Assembly (NCBI GenBank): GCA_017535665.1
Contig: JAFXTS010000018.1
Span: 1-44,802, forward strand
Length of the DNA: 44,802 bases
Direction: 5' to 3'
Source of the DNA: Bacteroidales bacterium
GTDB lineage: Bacteria; Bacteroidota; Bacteroidia; Bacteroidales; WCHB1-69
Part shown: piece by piece, positions 37,519-44,802 of the stretch
Layout: the number at the start of each line of letters is the position of its first letter
Numbering within the stretch: the stretch's first letter is position 1
Position numbers and translations under genes: made by a program
The notes under the pieces: generated by a model
Database searches by the model: none
What the model saw: only the letters and a program-made list of their open reading frames with translations
What the model was told of the DNA's origin: nothing

Positions 37519-38676
37519 TTATTCAGCGAAGAGCTTCTTATGCATGGGAAATTCGTCGACCAATTCGCCGGAGTAGTAGAAGTCGTTGCCCAACACACCG
37601 AAGGTATAGATTCGCCCTCCCACCGACACATGCGAGCCGCCGCAGCGGGGATCGTCTTTCGGTTTGGAGGCGGCAAAGCCGAGGTTGAAGAGGGTGCAGA
37701 GCACATCGGGACGGTCGGAGATATCGTAGCCGGCACGTTTCCACTGGAGCATGGTCTGATGCAAGATGCAACCCGCATAGATGAAGGAGTAGAGGTGGTT
37801 GCGGTAGTCCACCAGCCGGTTGAAGCGGGCGGTGGTGATATCGTGCATCTGGGAGGTGTCGTAATCGAGGATATGCTCATACTTTTTCCCCATGTAAAAC
37901 ACTGAGGTAGAGTCTTTCAGATTGCGTTCCACGGCGGCGGCGGTGAAGTCCTTGATGCCATTGACGCCGAGGGAGAACTGCGACTGCACACTCATCACGG
38001 CGGGACCGAGATAGCGTTTCACATCCTCACGGTGAGAGTTGAAAAGGCGGATCTGCTCACCCACGGTGCAAGCAGCAATCAAGCGCGGATCAACGCCAGT
38101 GAGCTCTCCTGCCTTGCGGATTTTCTCTGCATCATTCACCATGGCACGCTTCAAGGCCGGCCAGCCCGGGTCGTTCATCCACGGGATGGCATTGTCGGTA
38201 GAGGTGGAAGCCGGGTAACGCCCCATCAACGCATTCACCTCCTGCAGCAATTGCGTGAATTTCTTGCCGTTGTCGGTCTCCTGCATGTACATGTTGCTGG
38301 CATATACCATGCGTTTCACCATCTCGGGGTCGTTGAGTTCGCGGTCGGCTTCATAAATGAGATGTGCATTGGTGGGAAAGAACTGGTTCAGCACCGCCAG
38401 CTGGATATAGTTTTGCAGTTGGGCAGAATAAATCTTAGAAGAATCGGTCAGATCCGACATCTCCTTATAGTTGGCCAAATAGCGGTTGTTGGGGTCGATT
38501 CCCCCATTGTTGTTGGTGAGCCCTAACTTGTAAATTACCCACGCAGCGATGATGCCGATGGCAAATAGCGTCAGCAGATGGAGCGCGATTTGGTAAATTT
38601 TCGACCTGACTTTCAGCCTTTTCCACGCTCTGAAAAATGAGATTTTCTCAGTATTTGTTGAATTTTCCTGTGACAT
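37519..38676 (-). CDS. Membrane-anchored protein with possible lysozyme-like (transglycosylase) domain
   Basis: A 385-residue protein from the ATG at 38676; the -7 box at 38699-38706 overlaps a longer non-ATG alternative. One membrane helix (IYQIALHLLTLFAIGIIAAWVIY) comes near the N-terminus, with the rest probably periplasmic. Around residue 190 it has AGELTGVDPRLIAACTVGEQIRLFNS followed by LGPAVMSVQSQFSLGVNGIK, reminiscent of the catalytic-Glu helix and GxMQ-like segment of lytic transglycosylases. The match is partial. The end is GGRIYTFGVLGNDFYYSGELVDEF. Peptidoglycan cleavage is a hypothesis; the family is otherwise unfamiliar to me. Confidence 0.6.
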   Translation of the reverse strand: MSQENSTNTEKISFFRAWKRLKVRSKIYQIALHLLTLFAIGIIAAWVIYKLGLTNNNGGIDPNNRYLANYKEMSDLTDSSKIYSAQLQNYIQLAVLNQFFPTNAHLIYEADRELNDPEMVKRMVYASNMYMQETDNGKKFTQLLQEVNALMGRYPASTSTDNAIPWMNDPGWPALKRAMVNDAEKIRKAGELTGVDPRLIAACTVGEQIRLFNSHREDVKRYLGPAVMSVQSQFSLGVNGIKDFTAAAVERNLKDSTSVFYMGKKYEHILDYDTSQMHDITTARFNRLVDYRNHLYSFIYAGCILHQTMLQWKRAGYDISDRPDVLCTLFNLGFAASKPKDDPRCGGSHVSVGGRIYTFGVLGNDFYYSGELVDEFPMHKKLFAE

Positions 38677-38698
38677 TTTAGGTTTGAAAAAAACGGCG

Positions 38699-38706
38699 CA
38701 AAAGTA
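38699..38706 (-). promoter_or_regulatory. -7 box of lysozyme-like gene
   Basis: TACTTTTG on the minus strand, 22 bp upstream of the ATG at 38676. Confidence 0.5.
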
Positions 38707-38788
38707 CAACTATTTTCATCTTCAAAACCCATTTATTTTTATTTTTTTTAATACTAACATTATTATAAAAAGAATGAAAAAAATTGCT

Positions 38789-38796
38789 TATTTTTG
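38789..38796 (+). promoter_or_regulatory. -7 box of DUF6913-dapA run
   Basis: TATTTTTG, 32 bp before the ATG at 38829. It excludes an in-frame start at 38784. Confidence 0.55.
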
Positions 38797-38828
38797 CGGT
38801 TTGTAAAATATTGGCAAAAAGTATAGAG

Positions 38829-39365
38829 ATGAATTTTATACAAAGACATTTCGCAAAAAAATATATTGCTGAAAATAAGAAAGTTAGAATACCCGAAGTG
38901 GTCTCCTTAAGAGATGCCAAAAATGTAGGGATTCTTTGTAATATCACCACCGAAGACACCTATAAGGACATTTATGCGGTCTTTTCCAAGTTGCAAAGTG
39001 CCACCCGCAGCGTGTGGTTGGTGGGCTACATCGACGGCAAAGCCATCCCCTTCTACTGCCTTCAGCAACTGTCGGCCGACTATTTCTGCAACAAAGATTT
39101 GAACTGGTACGGCAAACCGATGAAAGGACAGGTGCAGTCATTCTGCGAGACTGAATTTGATGTGCTGTTAGACTTTTCGCACGATGTGTTTGAACCTCTC
39201 CGCTTCATCATGTCGGTCACACCCGCCAAATTCATCATTGGCTCCGAAAAACGCAATGCCGATTTTTACGACCTGCTCATTCAGTCGGATGAAGAACTGT
39301 CGAACATGGAACTTCTCAAAAATATCAATCATTATACTAACCAACTCTCAGGAAAACAGTCATGA
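38829..39365 (+). CDS. DUF6913-like conserved Bacteroidota protein
   Basis: A 178-residue soluble protein from the ATG at 38829. It begins with a basic helix (MNFIQRHFAKKYIAENKKVR) and continues with alternating strands and helices: VSLRDAKNVGILCNITTEDT, VWLVGYIDGKAIPFYCLQQL, DLNWYGKPMKGQV, FDVLLDFSHDVFEPLRFIMS and AKFIIGSEKRNADFYDLLIQ. This is the pattern of the small Bacteroidota family DUF6913, found next to dapA. Its stop codon overlaps the dapA start (ATGA), indicating translational coupling. The function is unknown; the constant link with dapA suggests a part in lysine or cell-wall precursor supply. Confidence 0.75.
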   Translation: MNFIQRHFAKKYIAENKKVRIPEVVSLRDAKNVGILCNITTEDTYKDIYAVFSKLQSATRSVWLVGYIDGKAIPFYCLQQLSADYFCNKDLNWYGKPMKGQVQSFCETEFDVLLDFSHDVFEPLRFIMSVTPAKFIIGSEKRNADFYDLLIQSDEELSNMELLKNINHYTNQLSGKQS

Positions 39366-40243
39366 ACAATCGTTTGAAAGGAACCGGAGCCGCGCTTGTC
39401 ACGCCATTTCACCCAGACGGGAGTATCGATTTCAACCGTTTGGCAAAATTGGTGGATGATTTGATTGGAAATGGGGTGGACTATTTGGTGACCACCTGTA
39501 CCACCAGTGAAACCCCCACACTGACGGAAGAAGAGAAAGATGAAATCGTGGCTTGCGTGGTGAAAGCGAATGCTGGGCGCGTGGCCATCGTACGCGGTCT
39601 CGGCGGTCCCAACACCAAAGAGATGGCCGAACAACTGCGCACCAAAGATTTTAACGGCGTGGATGCTATCCTGTCGGTAACGCCCTTCTACAACCGTCCC
39701 AACCAAGAAGGTATCTATCAGCATTATAAGACTTTAGCTTCCTGCACTCCCCTGCCCCTCATCCTCTACAATGTACCTGGCCGCACAGGATGCAATATCG
39801 AAGCCGACACCTCACTCCGCCTGGCCAACGACTTCCCCAACATCGTGGCCGTGAAGGAGGCATCGGGCAATATGAACCAGATCATGAAGGTTATCGCCCA
39901 CAAGCCCACTGAGTTTTCTGTTCTATCGGGCGATGATGCCATCACCCTGCCGCTCCTCGCCGCCGGCGTTGACGGCGTCATCTCGGTGGTAGCCAACGCC
40001 TTCCCGAAAGAGGTGAGCGACATGGTGCGCCTCGCCCGTCGCAACCAGTTCGACGAGGCCCGCAAAATCCACCTCCGCCTCCTCGACTTCACCCAGGCCT
40101 GCTTCAAAGAGGGCAGCCCTGCCGGCATCAAAGCCCTGCTCGCCCTTCAAGGCAAAATCGATAATTTCCTGCGACTGCCTCTGGTCCCCGTCTCCCAAGA
40201 ATTATCTGCTCATTTTGCAAAACTTTTGTCTGATTTTCAATAA
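39362..40243 (+). CDS. dapA: 4-hydroxy-tetrahydrodipicolinate synthase
   Basis: A 293-residue TIM-barrel class I aldolase. It begins LKGTGAALVTPFHPDGSIDF and has VDYLVTTCTTSETPTLTEEE, where the canonical GTTGE(S/A)ATL motif is changed to TTCTTSETPTL. Tyr in LILYNVPGRTGCNIEADT and the Schiff-base lysine in NIVAVKEASGN are intact. It condenses pyruvate with aspartate semialdehyde, the first step of the lysine/diaminopimelate pathway needed for peptidoglycan. The start overlaps the stop of the DUF6913 gene by four bases. The T9SS peptidase gene follows after 11 bp but is probably controlled separately in part. Confidence 0.93.
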   Translation: MNNRLKGTGAALVTPFHPDGSIDFNRLAKLVDDLIGNGVDYLVTTCTTSETPTLTEEEKDEIVACVVKANAGRVAIVRGLGGPNTKEMAEQLRTKDFNGVDAILSVTPFYNRPNQEGIYQHYKTLASCTPLPLILYNVPGRTGCNIEADTSLRLANDFPNIVAVKEASGNMNQIMKVIAHKPTEFSVLSGDDAITLPLLAAGVDGVISVVANAFPKEVSDMVRLARRNQFDEARKIHLRLLDFTQACFKEGSPAGIKALLALQGKIDNFLRLPLVPVSQELSAHFAKLLSDFQ

Positions 40244-40254
40244 ATTATAAAATT

Positions 40255-43206
40255 ATGAAAAGAATTTTTATCACCCTAACCTTTCTTTTCGGAATTACCC
40301 TCTCACTTTTCGCCCAAAGCACAAGAGAAGAGTTAGTCAACAACGACCGCGACTTTCTCTATGTGGTGGCAAAAGTGAATACGAAAGCCGAGGTGAACGC
40401 CCTGTCGCGCAACTTCTCGGTCGATAACTGTCCATTTGATGAGCGCACCGGACAGTATGCCGTGCGCATCTACCTCGCACGCCACGAGTACGATGCCTTC
40501 GCCGCCCTTAACCTGCCTTTTGAAATCATTGCCGCCGAACGTCCGTCTGCCATGGTCACCGACGACATCAACGACTTCACCACCAACTGGAACAAATATC
40601 CCTCCTACGAGGTGTATGTGGAACTGATGCAGAGGTTCCAGCAGAACTTCCCGCAGCTCTGTAAAATCGATACCATCTTGGCTGCCACGCCCTGCACCCA
40701 GCGTCCCCACATGCTGATGGCCGCCCATATCAGCAACACCCTCGGCCAGCATGTTGACAAACCAGCCTTCCTCTATTCCTCCACCATGCACGGCGACGAG
40801 GTGGTGGGCTACTACATGATGCTCCGTCTCATCGACTACATCCTCAACAACGCCACCACCGACCCGATGGTGCAGAACGTACTCCAGAACGTGGATTTGT
40901 ATATCTGTCCGTTGGAGAACCCTGACGGCACCTATCATTCCGCCAACGACCGTATCAGCTCCAGCTATTCCACCCGTTACAACTGGAACAATGTGGATAT
41001 GAACCGCAACTACCCGTTTGTTCCGGGCATTTCCGGCTCTGCCAACGTGCAGCCTGAAACACAAGCCATTATCAACTGGGTGCAAGACAAGCATTTCGTG
41101 ATGTCGGTGAACTTCCACGGCGGCGCCGAGCTCACCAACTTCCCGTGGGACACCTGGGCTTCCAACACCCGAATGCACGCCGACGATGCATGGTTTCGCT
41201 ACATCTGCCAGAACTATGTAGATGACTGTCAAGCCATTGACCCAACCTACATGGTAGGTGAAACCGCCTATAACCCGGGTTGCGGCGCGGTGACCGAAGG
41301 CGGCGACTGGTACGAAATCACCGGTTCGCGCCAAGACTACATGAACTACTACCAGCACTGCCGCGAAGTGACCATGGAGGTGCATTTCGACAAGGTGGTG
41401 ACCTCCTCGTCGGAGCTTCCCTCTTACTGGACCAACAGCAAGAACGCATTGCTCAACTACGTGATGGAGTGTACCTACGGCTTCCGCGGCATCGTGACCG
41501 ATGCGGTGACGGGAGAGCCGGTGGAGGCTAAGATTTTTGTGGAGAACCACGACACCTTCAACTCGGAGGTCTATTCGCACCTGCCGCTGGGCGCTTACTA
41601 CCGTCCCATCAAGGCCGGCACATACACGGTGACCGTCTCCGCCGACTGCTATGAGAGCCAGACCTTTACGGTGACCACCACCGATGGTGCCAGCGTACGC
41701 CGCGACGTGCAACTCCAGCCGCTGGTTTCCGCCCCGCAGGTCGCCGACCAACATATCCTTGCTGGCCAAACCGCCACACTGACCGCCAACTCCACCCATA
41801 CCATCAAATGGTACAACTCGGCAACAGCTACCAACCCCATCGCTACCGGCAACTCCTACACCACTCCCGCACTGACCCAAACCACCGTTTATTATGTGGA
41901 AGAACAAGCCACTGACAACAATACGACTTGCGTGAGCGAGCGCACCAGCGCCACCGTGTACGTGACCGAAGGTACACACGACACCGTTCACGGCTACCTC
42001 ACCGTGGATACCTGCGACTCATATACCATCAATGGACAAACCTACACCGTTTCGGGTTGCTACCTCATCACCTTCCCCTACGGCGGGCAGAATTATGCCG
42101 ACAGCATCCTGCACCTGAGCCTCAATATACACAGCAGTTACGAGATTACGGTGCAAGAAACCCACACAGTAGGCGAGACTTACTATGTAGGAGGCATCGC
42201 CCACACCGCTGACGAAGCCGGCACCTTCACCTACGACCTCACGTTGCACACCCAGTTCGGATGCGACAGTATCGTACATTATATCATTCAAGTCAATACG
42301 ATTCCCGCCTCCTACTCCGACCTCTCCCTTACCGACTGTGGTTTTATCACTTACGAAAACGAAACTTACACAGAATCAGGAAACTACAATGTGGTTTATC
42401 CGGGCGCGGCTGCCAACCATGGCGACAGCATCCTCATTCTTCATCTTACCATCTACCCCACTTACGACATCAATGTCAGCGAAATTGTATCGGTAGGTGA
42501 TACCTATTACGTTGAAGGACAGCCCTATACGGCCATCATGGCGGGCACCTTCACCTACGACCGCTTCCATGCCACCGAGCATGGCTGCGACAGCATCATC
42601 CATTACATATTTTATGTAAGCGATGCTAACTTCACCTTTGGTGAACTGACACTGGACGAATGTATTCCGTTCTCTTACGAAGGACAAATCTTAACAATGG
42701 ATGGCGACTACACCTTCTTCTATCCCGGAGCTGGCGTGAATGGTGCCGACAGTACCTTAGTCATCCACCTCACCCTGCACCCCTCCTACGAAGTGACCGT
42801 GGAGGTGCATCTGGCTTTAGGCGAGCATTACGACCTTGATGGTTACGATTTTTATTCCGAGCAAGAAGGCATCTATCCCTTTGATAGAGAATATGAAAGT
42901 GCTTTCGGCTGCGACAGTATTGTACACTACAACCTCATCGTGGGCAATGTGGGTATTGACGAGATGAAGGATGGAAAGCCGTTCATCACCCCCAATCCCA
43001 CCACCGACCAGTGCCACATTAACGGCTTGCAGGAAGGCAGCAACGTTGAGGTACGTATCTTCAACACCTACGGACAGTTAGTGAAAACCGTGGAGGTGGA
43101 TGCCCAGCAAGCCACGCTCAACTTAGAGGGCTTGAAGAGCGGTACATACTTTATTCAAATCTTTGAAAATAGAGGAATTACCACACAAAAAATCATCAAA
43201 CTATAG
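40255..43206 (+). CDS. M14 zinc carboxypeptidase with repeat region and T9SS sorting domain
   Basis: A 983-residue exported peptidase with a signal peptide (IFITLTFLFGITLSLFAQ). The M14 domain (about residues 115-405) has the zinc ligands HGDE (His179, Glu182) and His288 in VNFHGG, the substrate-binding NPDG and MNRNYPF (Asn250, Arg251), and the catalytic Glu375 in TMEVHF. A carboxypeptidase regulatory-like beta domain follows (FRGIVTDAVTGEPVEAKIF, about 410-490), then an Ig-like domain (about 493-572). Three related units of about 105 residues come next (about 577-681, 686-788, 793-897), each holding a GCDSI(V/I)HY strand near its end. The C-terminal 75 residues (ITPNPTTDQCHI, VRIFNTYGQLVKTV, LKSGTYFIQIF) form a type A T9SS sorting domain, so it is delivered to the cell surface or medium. 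Confidence 0.93.
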   Translation: MKRIFITLTFLFGITLSLFAQSTREELVNNDRDFLYVVAKVNTKAEVNALSRNFSVDNCPFDERTGQYAVRIYLARHEYDAFAALNLPFEIIAAERPSAMVTDDINDFTTNWNKYPSYEVYVELMQRFQQNFPQLCKIDTILAATPCTQRPHMLMAAHISNTLGQHVDKPAFLYSSTMHGDEVVGYYMMLRLIDYILNNATTDPMVQNVLQNVDLYICPLENPDGTYHSANDRISSSYSTRYNWNNVDMNRNYPFVPGISGSANVQPETQAIINWVQDKHFVMSVNFHGGAELTNFPWDTWASNTRMHADDAWFRYICQNYVDDCQAIDPTYMVGETAYNPGCGAVTEGGDWYEITGSRQDYMNYYQHCREVTMEVHFDKVVTSSSELPSYWTNSKNALLNYVMECTYGFRGIVTDAVTGEPVEAKIFVENHDTFNSEVYSHLPLGAYYRPIKAGTYTVTVSADCYESQTFTVTTTDGASVRRDVQLQPLVSAPQVADQHILAGQTATLTANSTHTIKWYNSATATNPIATGNSYTTPALTQTTVYYVEEQATDNNTTCVSERTSATVYVTEGTHDTVHGYLTVDTCDSYTINGQTYTVSGCYLITFPYGGQNYADSILHLSLNIHSSYEITVQETHTVGETYYVGGIAHTADEAGTFTYDLTLHTQFGCDSIVHYIIQVNTIPASYSDLSLTDCGFITYENETYTESGNYNVVYPGAAANHGDSILILHLTIYPTYDINVSEIVSVGDTYYVEGQPYTAIMAGTFTYDRFHATEHGCDSIIHYIFYVSDANFTFGELTLDECIPFSYEGQILTMDGDYTFFYPGAGVNGADSTLVIHLTLHPSYEVTVEVHLALGEHYDLDGYDFYSEQEGIYPFDREYESAFGCDSIVHYNLIVGNVGIDEMKDGKPFITPNPTTDQCHINGLQEGSNVEVRIFNTYGQLVKTVEVDAQQATLNLEGLKSGTYFIQIFENRGITTQKIIKL

Positions 43207-43224
43207 TCACCCACTTGATTGGAC

Positions 43225-43722
43225 ATGAAAACTTTTGAAATCAAGACCACCTTTACCGTTTACGAATCGGAGAAAGAACTGTCGGAGGAGGATCAGAAGT
43301 TGTTGAAGATGGCGCGCAACGCCGCCAGCCGGGCCTATGCGGTTTATTCGCAGTTTCATGTAGGGGCGGCGTTGCTGCTCGACAATGGTGAGATTTTGAC
43401 GGGCAACAACCAAGAAAACTGTGCCTATCCGTCGGGGCTGTGTGCGGAGCGCACGACTGCTTTCTATGCTTCATCGCGGTTTCCGGGTGTGCCGTTCAAG
43501 AAGCTGGTCATCACGGCTGTCAATCCGCAGAGCACGCTCACCACGCCGGTGCCGCCGTGCGGGGCTTGCCGTCAGGTGCTGTCGGAGTACGAGCAGCGGG
43601 GCGGGCATCCCATCACGGTGCTGATGGCCGGACAGGAGGGCGAAATCTGGCAGGTGAACTCCGTACAGGACCTGCTGCCGCTCACCTTTTCCGATTCCTA
43701 CCTGCCGGACATGACGATATAG
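43225..43722 (+). CDS. cdd: Cytidine deaminase
   Basis: A 165-residue zinc deaminase from the ATG at 43225. Family blocks are FHVGAALLLDNGEILTGNNQ, NCAYPSGLCAERTTAFYASS with the catalytic Cys-Ala-Glu, and PPCGACRQVLSEYEQR with the other two zinc cysteines. It deaminates cytidine and deoxycytidine to uridine forms in pyrimidine salvage. The homotetrameric short type is expected at this length. It follows the T9SS peptidase gene by 18 bp on the same strand. The extra 25 or so residues before the core are common in Bacteroidota homologues. Confidence 0.93.
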   Translation: MKTFEIKTTFTVYESEKELSEEDQKLLKMARNAASRAYAVYSQFHVGAALLLDNGEILTGNNQENCAYPSGLCAERTTAFYASSRFPGVPFKKLVITAVNPQSTLTTPVPPCGACRQVLSEYEQRGGHPITVLMAGQEGEIWQVNSVQDLLPLTFSDSYLPDMTI

Positions 43723-43762
43723 GAGGGTGAAATTCTGCCATTTTACGCAATGCCCCTTCCCA

Positions 43763-44362
43763 TCAGAATCGATGTGAATAACCCACACGCAGCATCACCG
43801 TATAGCGGGGGAAACCCTCTACAATACGTTTGAAAGTGCCATCCGTATAATAGGCTTCGAAAACATTAATGAGAGCTCCGTGAACACCGATGGAGAGATG
43901 GTCGCTTTGTGTCAATGGAATACGCCCGCCTAAACCGAGTGTTGCTCCGATGCTGAAAGCCTCACGGGCGTTGGCCGCAGTCCATGTGTTGAGGCAGACG
44001 CCGAAACGCACACCGCCACATACGTAAAAGTAGGGAAGATGATATTCCATTTCAACAGGAATGATCAAATCGTGTATGCTGAACGAGCTGTCCGTTGTGA
44101 AGTAATTCTCGAACCGCAGGCCAGTGGAAACACCCCACAATTGGTGGAAATCATACCGCATGCCCACACCCATGCCAAAACCAGGACAGAATTCTCTGCT
44201 TAGAATGGGGTATTTGTTAAATCCTCCACCAATTTCAGCGGTGATGTTGAATCCTTTTTGAAAATCGGTTTGTGCGGAATCATTTTGTCCCTTCAAATCA
44301 ACACTGCCCATACACAAAACGAATAGGGATACAACGGCAATAAGAAAAAAGAAGTTCCTCAT
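43763..44362 (-). CDS. Outer-membrane beta-barrel family protein
   Basis: A 199-residue exported protein with a signal peptide (RNFFFLIAVVSLFVLCMGS). The mature part is made of alternating amphipathic strands: ITAEIGGGFNKYP, FGMGVGMRYDFHQLWGVSTG, LRFENYFTTD, PVEMEYHLPYFYVCGGVRFG, GATLGLGGRIPL and YTVMLRVGYSHRF. The C-terminal aromatic residue is typical of proteins inserted by BamA. It resembles small porin-like (PorT/OmpW-like) barrels. It lies 3 bp after a lipoprotein gene on the same strand, so the two are probably made together. No specific function can be assigned. Confidence 0.75.
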   Translation of the reverse strand: MRNFFFLIAVVSLFVLCMGSVDLKGQNDSAQTDFQKGFNITAEIGGGFNKYPILSREFCPGFGMGVGMRYDFHQLWGVSTGLRFENYFTTDSSFSIHDLIIPVEMEYHLPYFYVCGGVRFGVCLNTWTAANAREAFSIGATLGLGGRIPLTQSDHLSIGVHGALINVFEAYYTDGTFKRIVEGFPRYTVMLRVGYSHRF

Positions 44363-44365
44363 AAT

Positions 44366-44802
44366 TTATTCAAAGTGATATTCAATAGGAAAAATTTTGG
44401 GGAAAATAATGTCGCAAGGACTCATTGCATCGATATTCTTTCTGTATATGTCAAATGCAATAAGACCCGTCATATAGCATTTGCTTGAAACATCAACCGT
44501 ATCAGGAAGCGCCCAACAGCAGAGCGGAATTTCCATATCCAACTGACTATCAGATATTATAGGATTGTCAACCAAACTATAGGAGCAATCAATGGCTCGC
44601 TTGTTGGTACACATCGTGATGTATCCGCAGACTTTTATCGTATCTTTATGTTCCAACATTCGCAATCTTTCTGCACCCTCTCCACTATATGTTCTGAAAT
44701 TATACACTACAGCTTCACATGTGTTGTATCCAGTATCAGAAAGTACGGGCGGGTTTTCATAGAGGGGTTCATAACAATGTTTTTTTGAACATCCCCCTAA
44801 TA
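44366..44802 (-). CDS. Putative lipoprotein (5' end outside window)
   Basis: The minus frame is open to the window edge. Its first visible residues are LGGCSKKHCYEPLYENPP, where LGGC fits a lipobox with the lipidated cysteine, so only the signal peptide's front is missing. A start at the GTG at 44707 would lose this. The mature protein of about 140 residues includes SEGAERL-type charged stretches, KVCGYITMCTNKRAIDCSYS, MEIPLCCWALPDTVDVSSKC and YRKNIDAMSPCDIIFPKIFP. It has many cysteines for a lipoprotein. No known domain is recognised. It is followed 3 bp later by a beta-barrel gene, suggesting a shared outer-membrane role. Confidence 0.6.
   Translation of the reverse strand, partial: LGGCSKKHCYEPLYENPPVLSDTGYNTCEAVVYNFRTYSGEGAERLRMLEHKDTIKVCGYITMCTNKRAIDCSYSLVDNPIISDSQLDMEIPLCCWALPDTVDVSSKCYMTGLIAFDIYRKNIDAMSPCDIIFPKIFPIEYHFE

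Noticed and set aside
40333..41991. A 552-residue open frame antisense to the M14 peptidase
   Set aside because: It is the shadow of a strongly biased coding frame on the other strand. The translation is low in complexity (rich in V, G and H) with no domain, and it has no promoter.

Overview
The window is chromosomal DNA from a member of the Bacteroidota, most probably the order Bacteroidales. Evidence: many genes carry the Bacteroidota -7 promoter box TAnnTTTG just upstream of the start codon. A 983-residue metallopeptidase ends in a type IX secretion (T9SS) sorting domain. Several families here are typical of gut or oral Bacteroidales: BspA-type leucine-rich repeats, DUF4143 ATPases, EFR1 ferredoxins, KtrAB and DUF6913. 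No phage, conjugation module, rRNA operon or CRISPR array was seen.

Layout. 1-5.4 kb is an accessory block: the tail of an AraC regulator, a head-to-head scar of two broken genes (chloramphenicol acetyltransferase and AraC), an AT-rich secreted serine beta-lactamase-like hydrolase, and an MmeI-like single-chain restriction-modification enzyme. 5.4-8.6 kb holds a decayed DUF5714 gene, a macrodomain/SirTM-type sirtuin pair, an NTF2-like remnant and a cytidylate kinase-like protein. 8.7-18.1 kb is a mosaic of housekeeping and stress genes (DUF4143 ATPase, MsrA, CDF transporter, TcdA, EFR1 ferredoxin, glutathione peroxidase, Fic protein) with several gene stubs between them. 18.2-25 kb contains a retropepsin-like/PDZ protein, a class V aminotransferase, a methyltransferase, two secreted proteins sharing a duplicated promoter and signal peptide, and RtcB. 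25-44.8 kb is mostly core: a WYL regulator, YqgE, a MurL-type PP-loop enzyme, KtrAB, two tRNA-Glu genes, a HAD phosphatase, Ffh, an MBL/beta-CASP protein, an aminotransferase-LytM-hypothetical run, DUF6913-DapA, the T9SS peptidase, Cdd, and an outer-membrane protein/lipoprotein pair.

Most notable observation. A near-perfect 28-bp palindrome (arms GTAGAGACG and CGTCTCTAC) occurs three times within about 700 bp. Every copy lies inside a coding frame of the macrodomain-sirtuin ADP-ribosylation pair. In the sirtuin it is translated twice as VETRHGTSL. In the macrodomain gene the same DNA is read in another frame as GRDAPWHVST. This resembles the protein-coding palindromic elements known from Rickettsia, but in a Bacteroidales genome. 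Other signals worth attention are a 33-bp-phased triple repeat upstream of the DUF4143 ATPase promoter, dyads in the fic leader, a palindrome at the serine hydrolase promoter, and a high density of small deletion scars that leave gene heads or tails beside intact genes.

All functions are inferred from motifs and remembered family features. No database search was possible.
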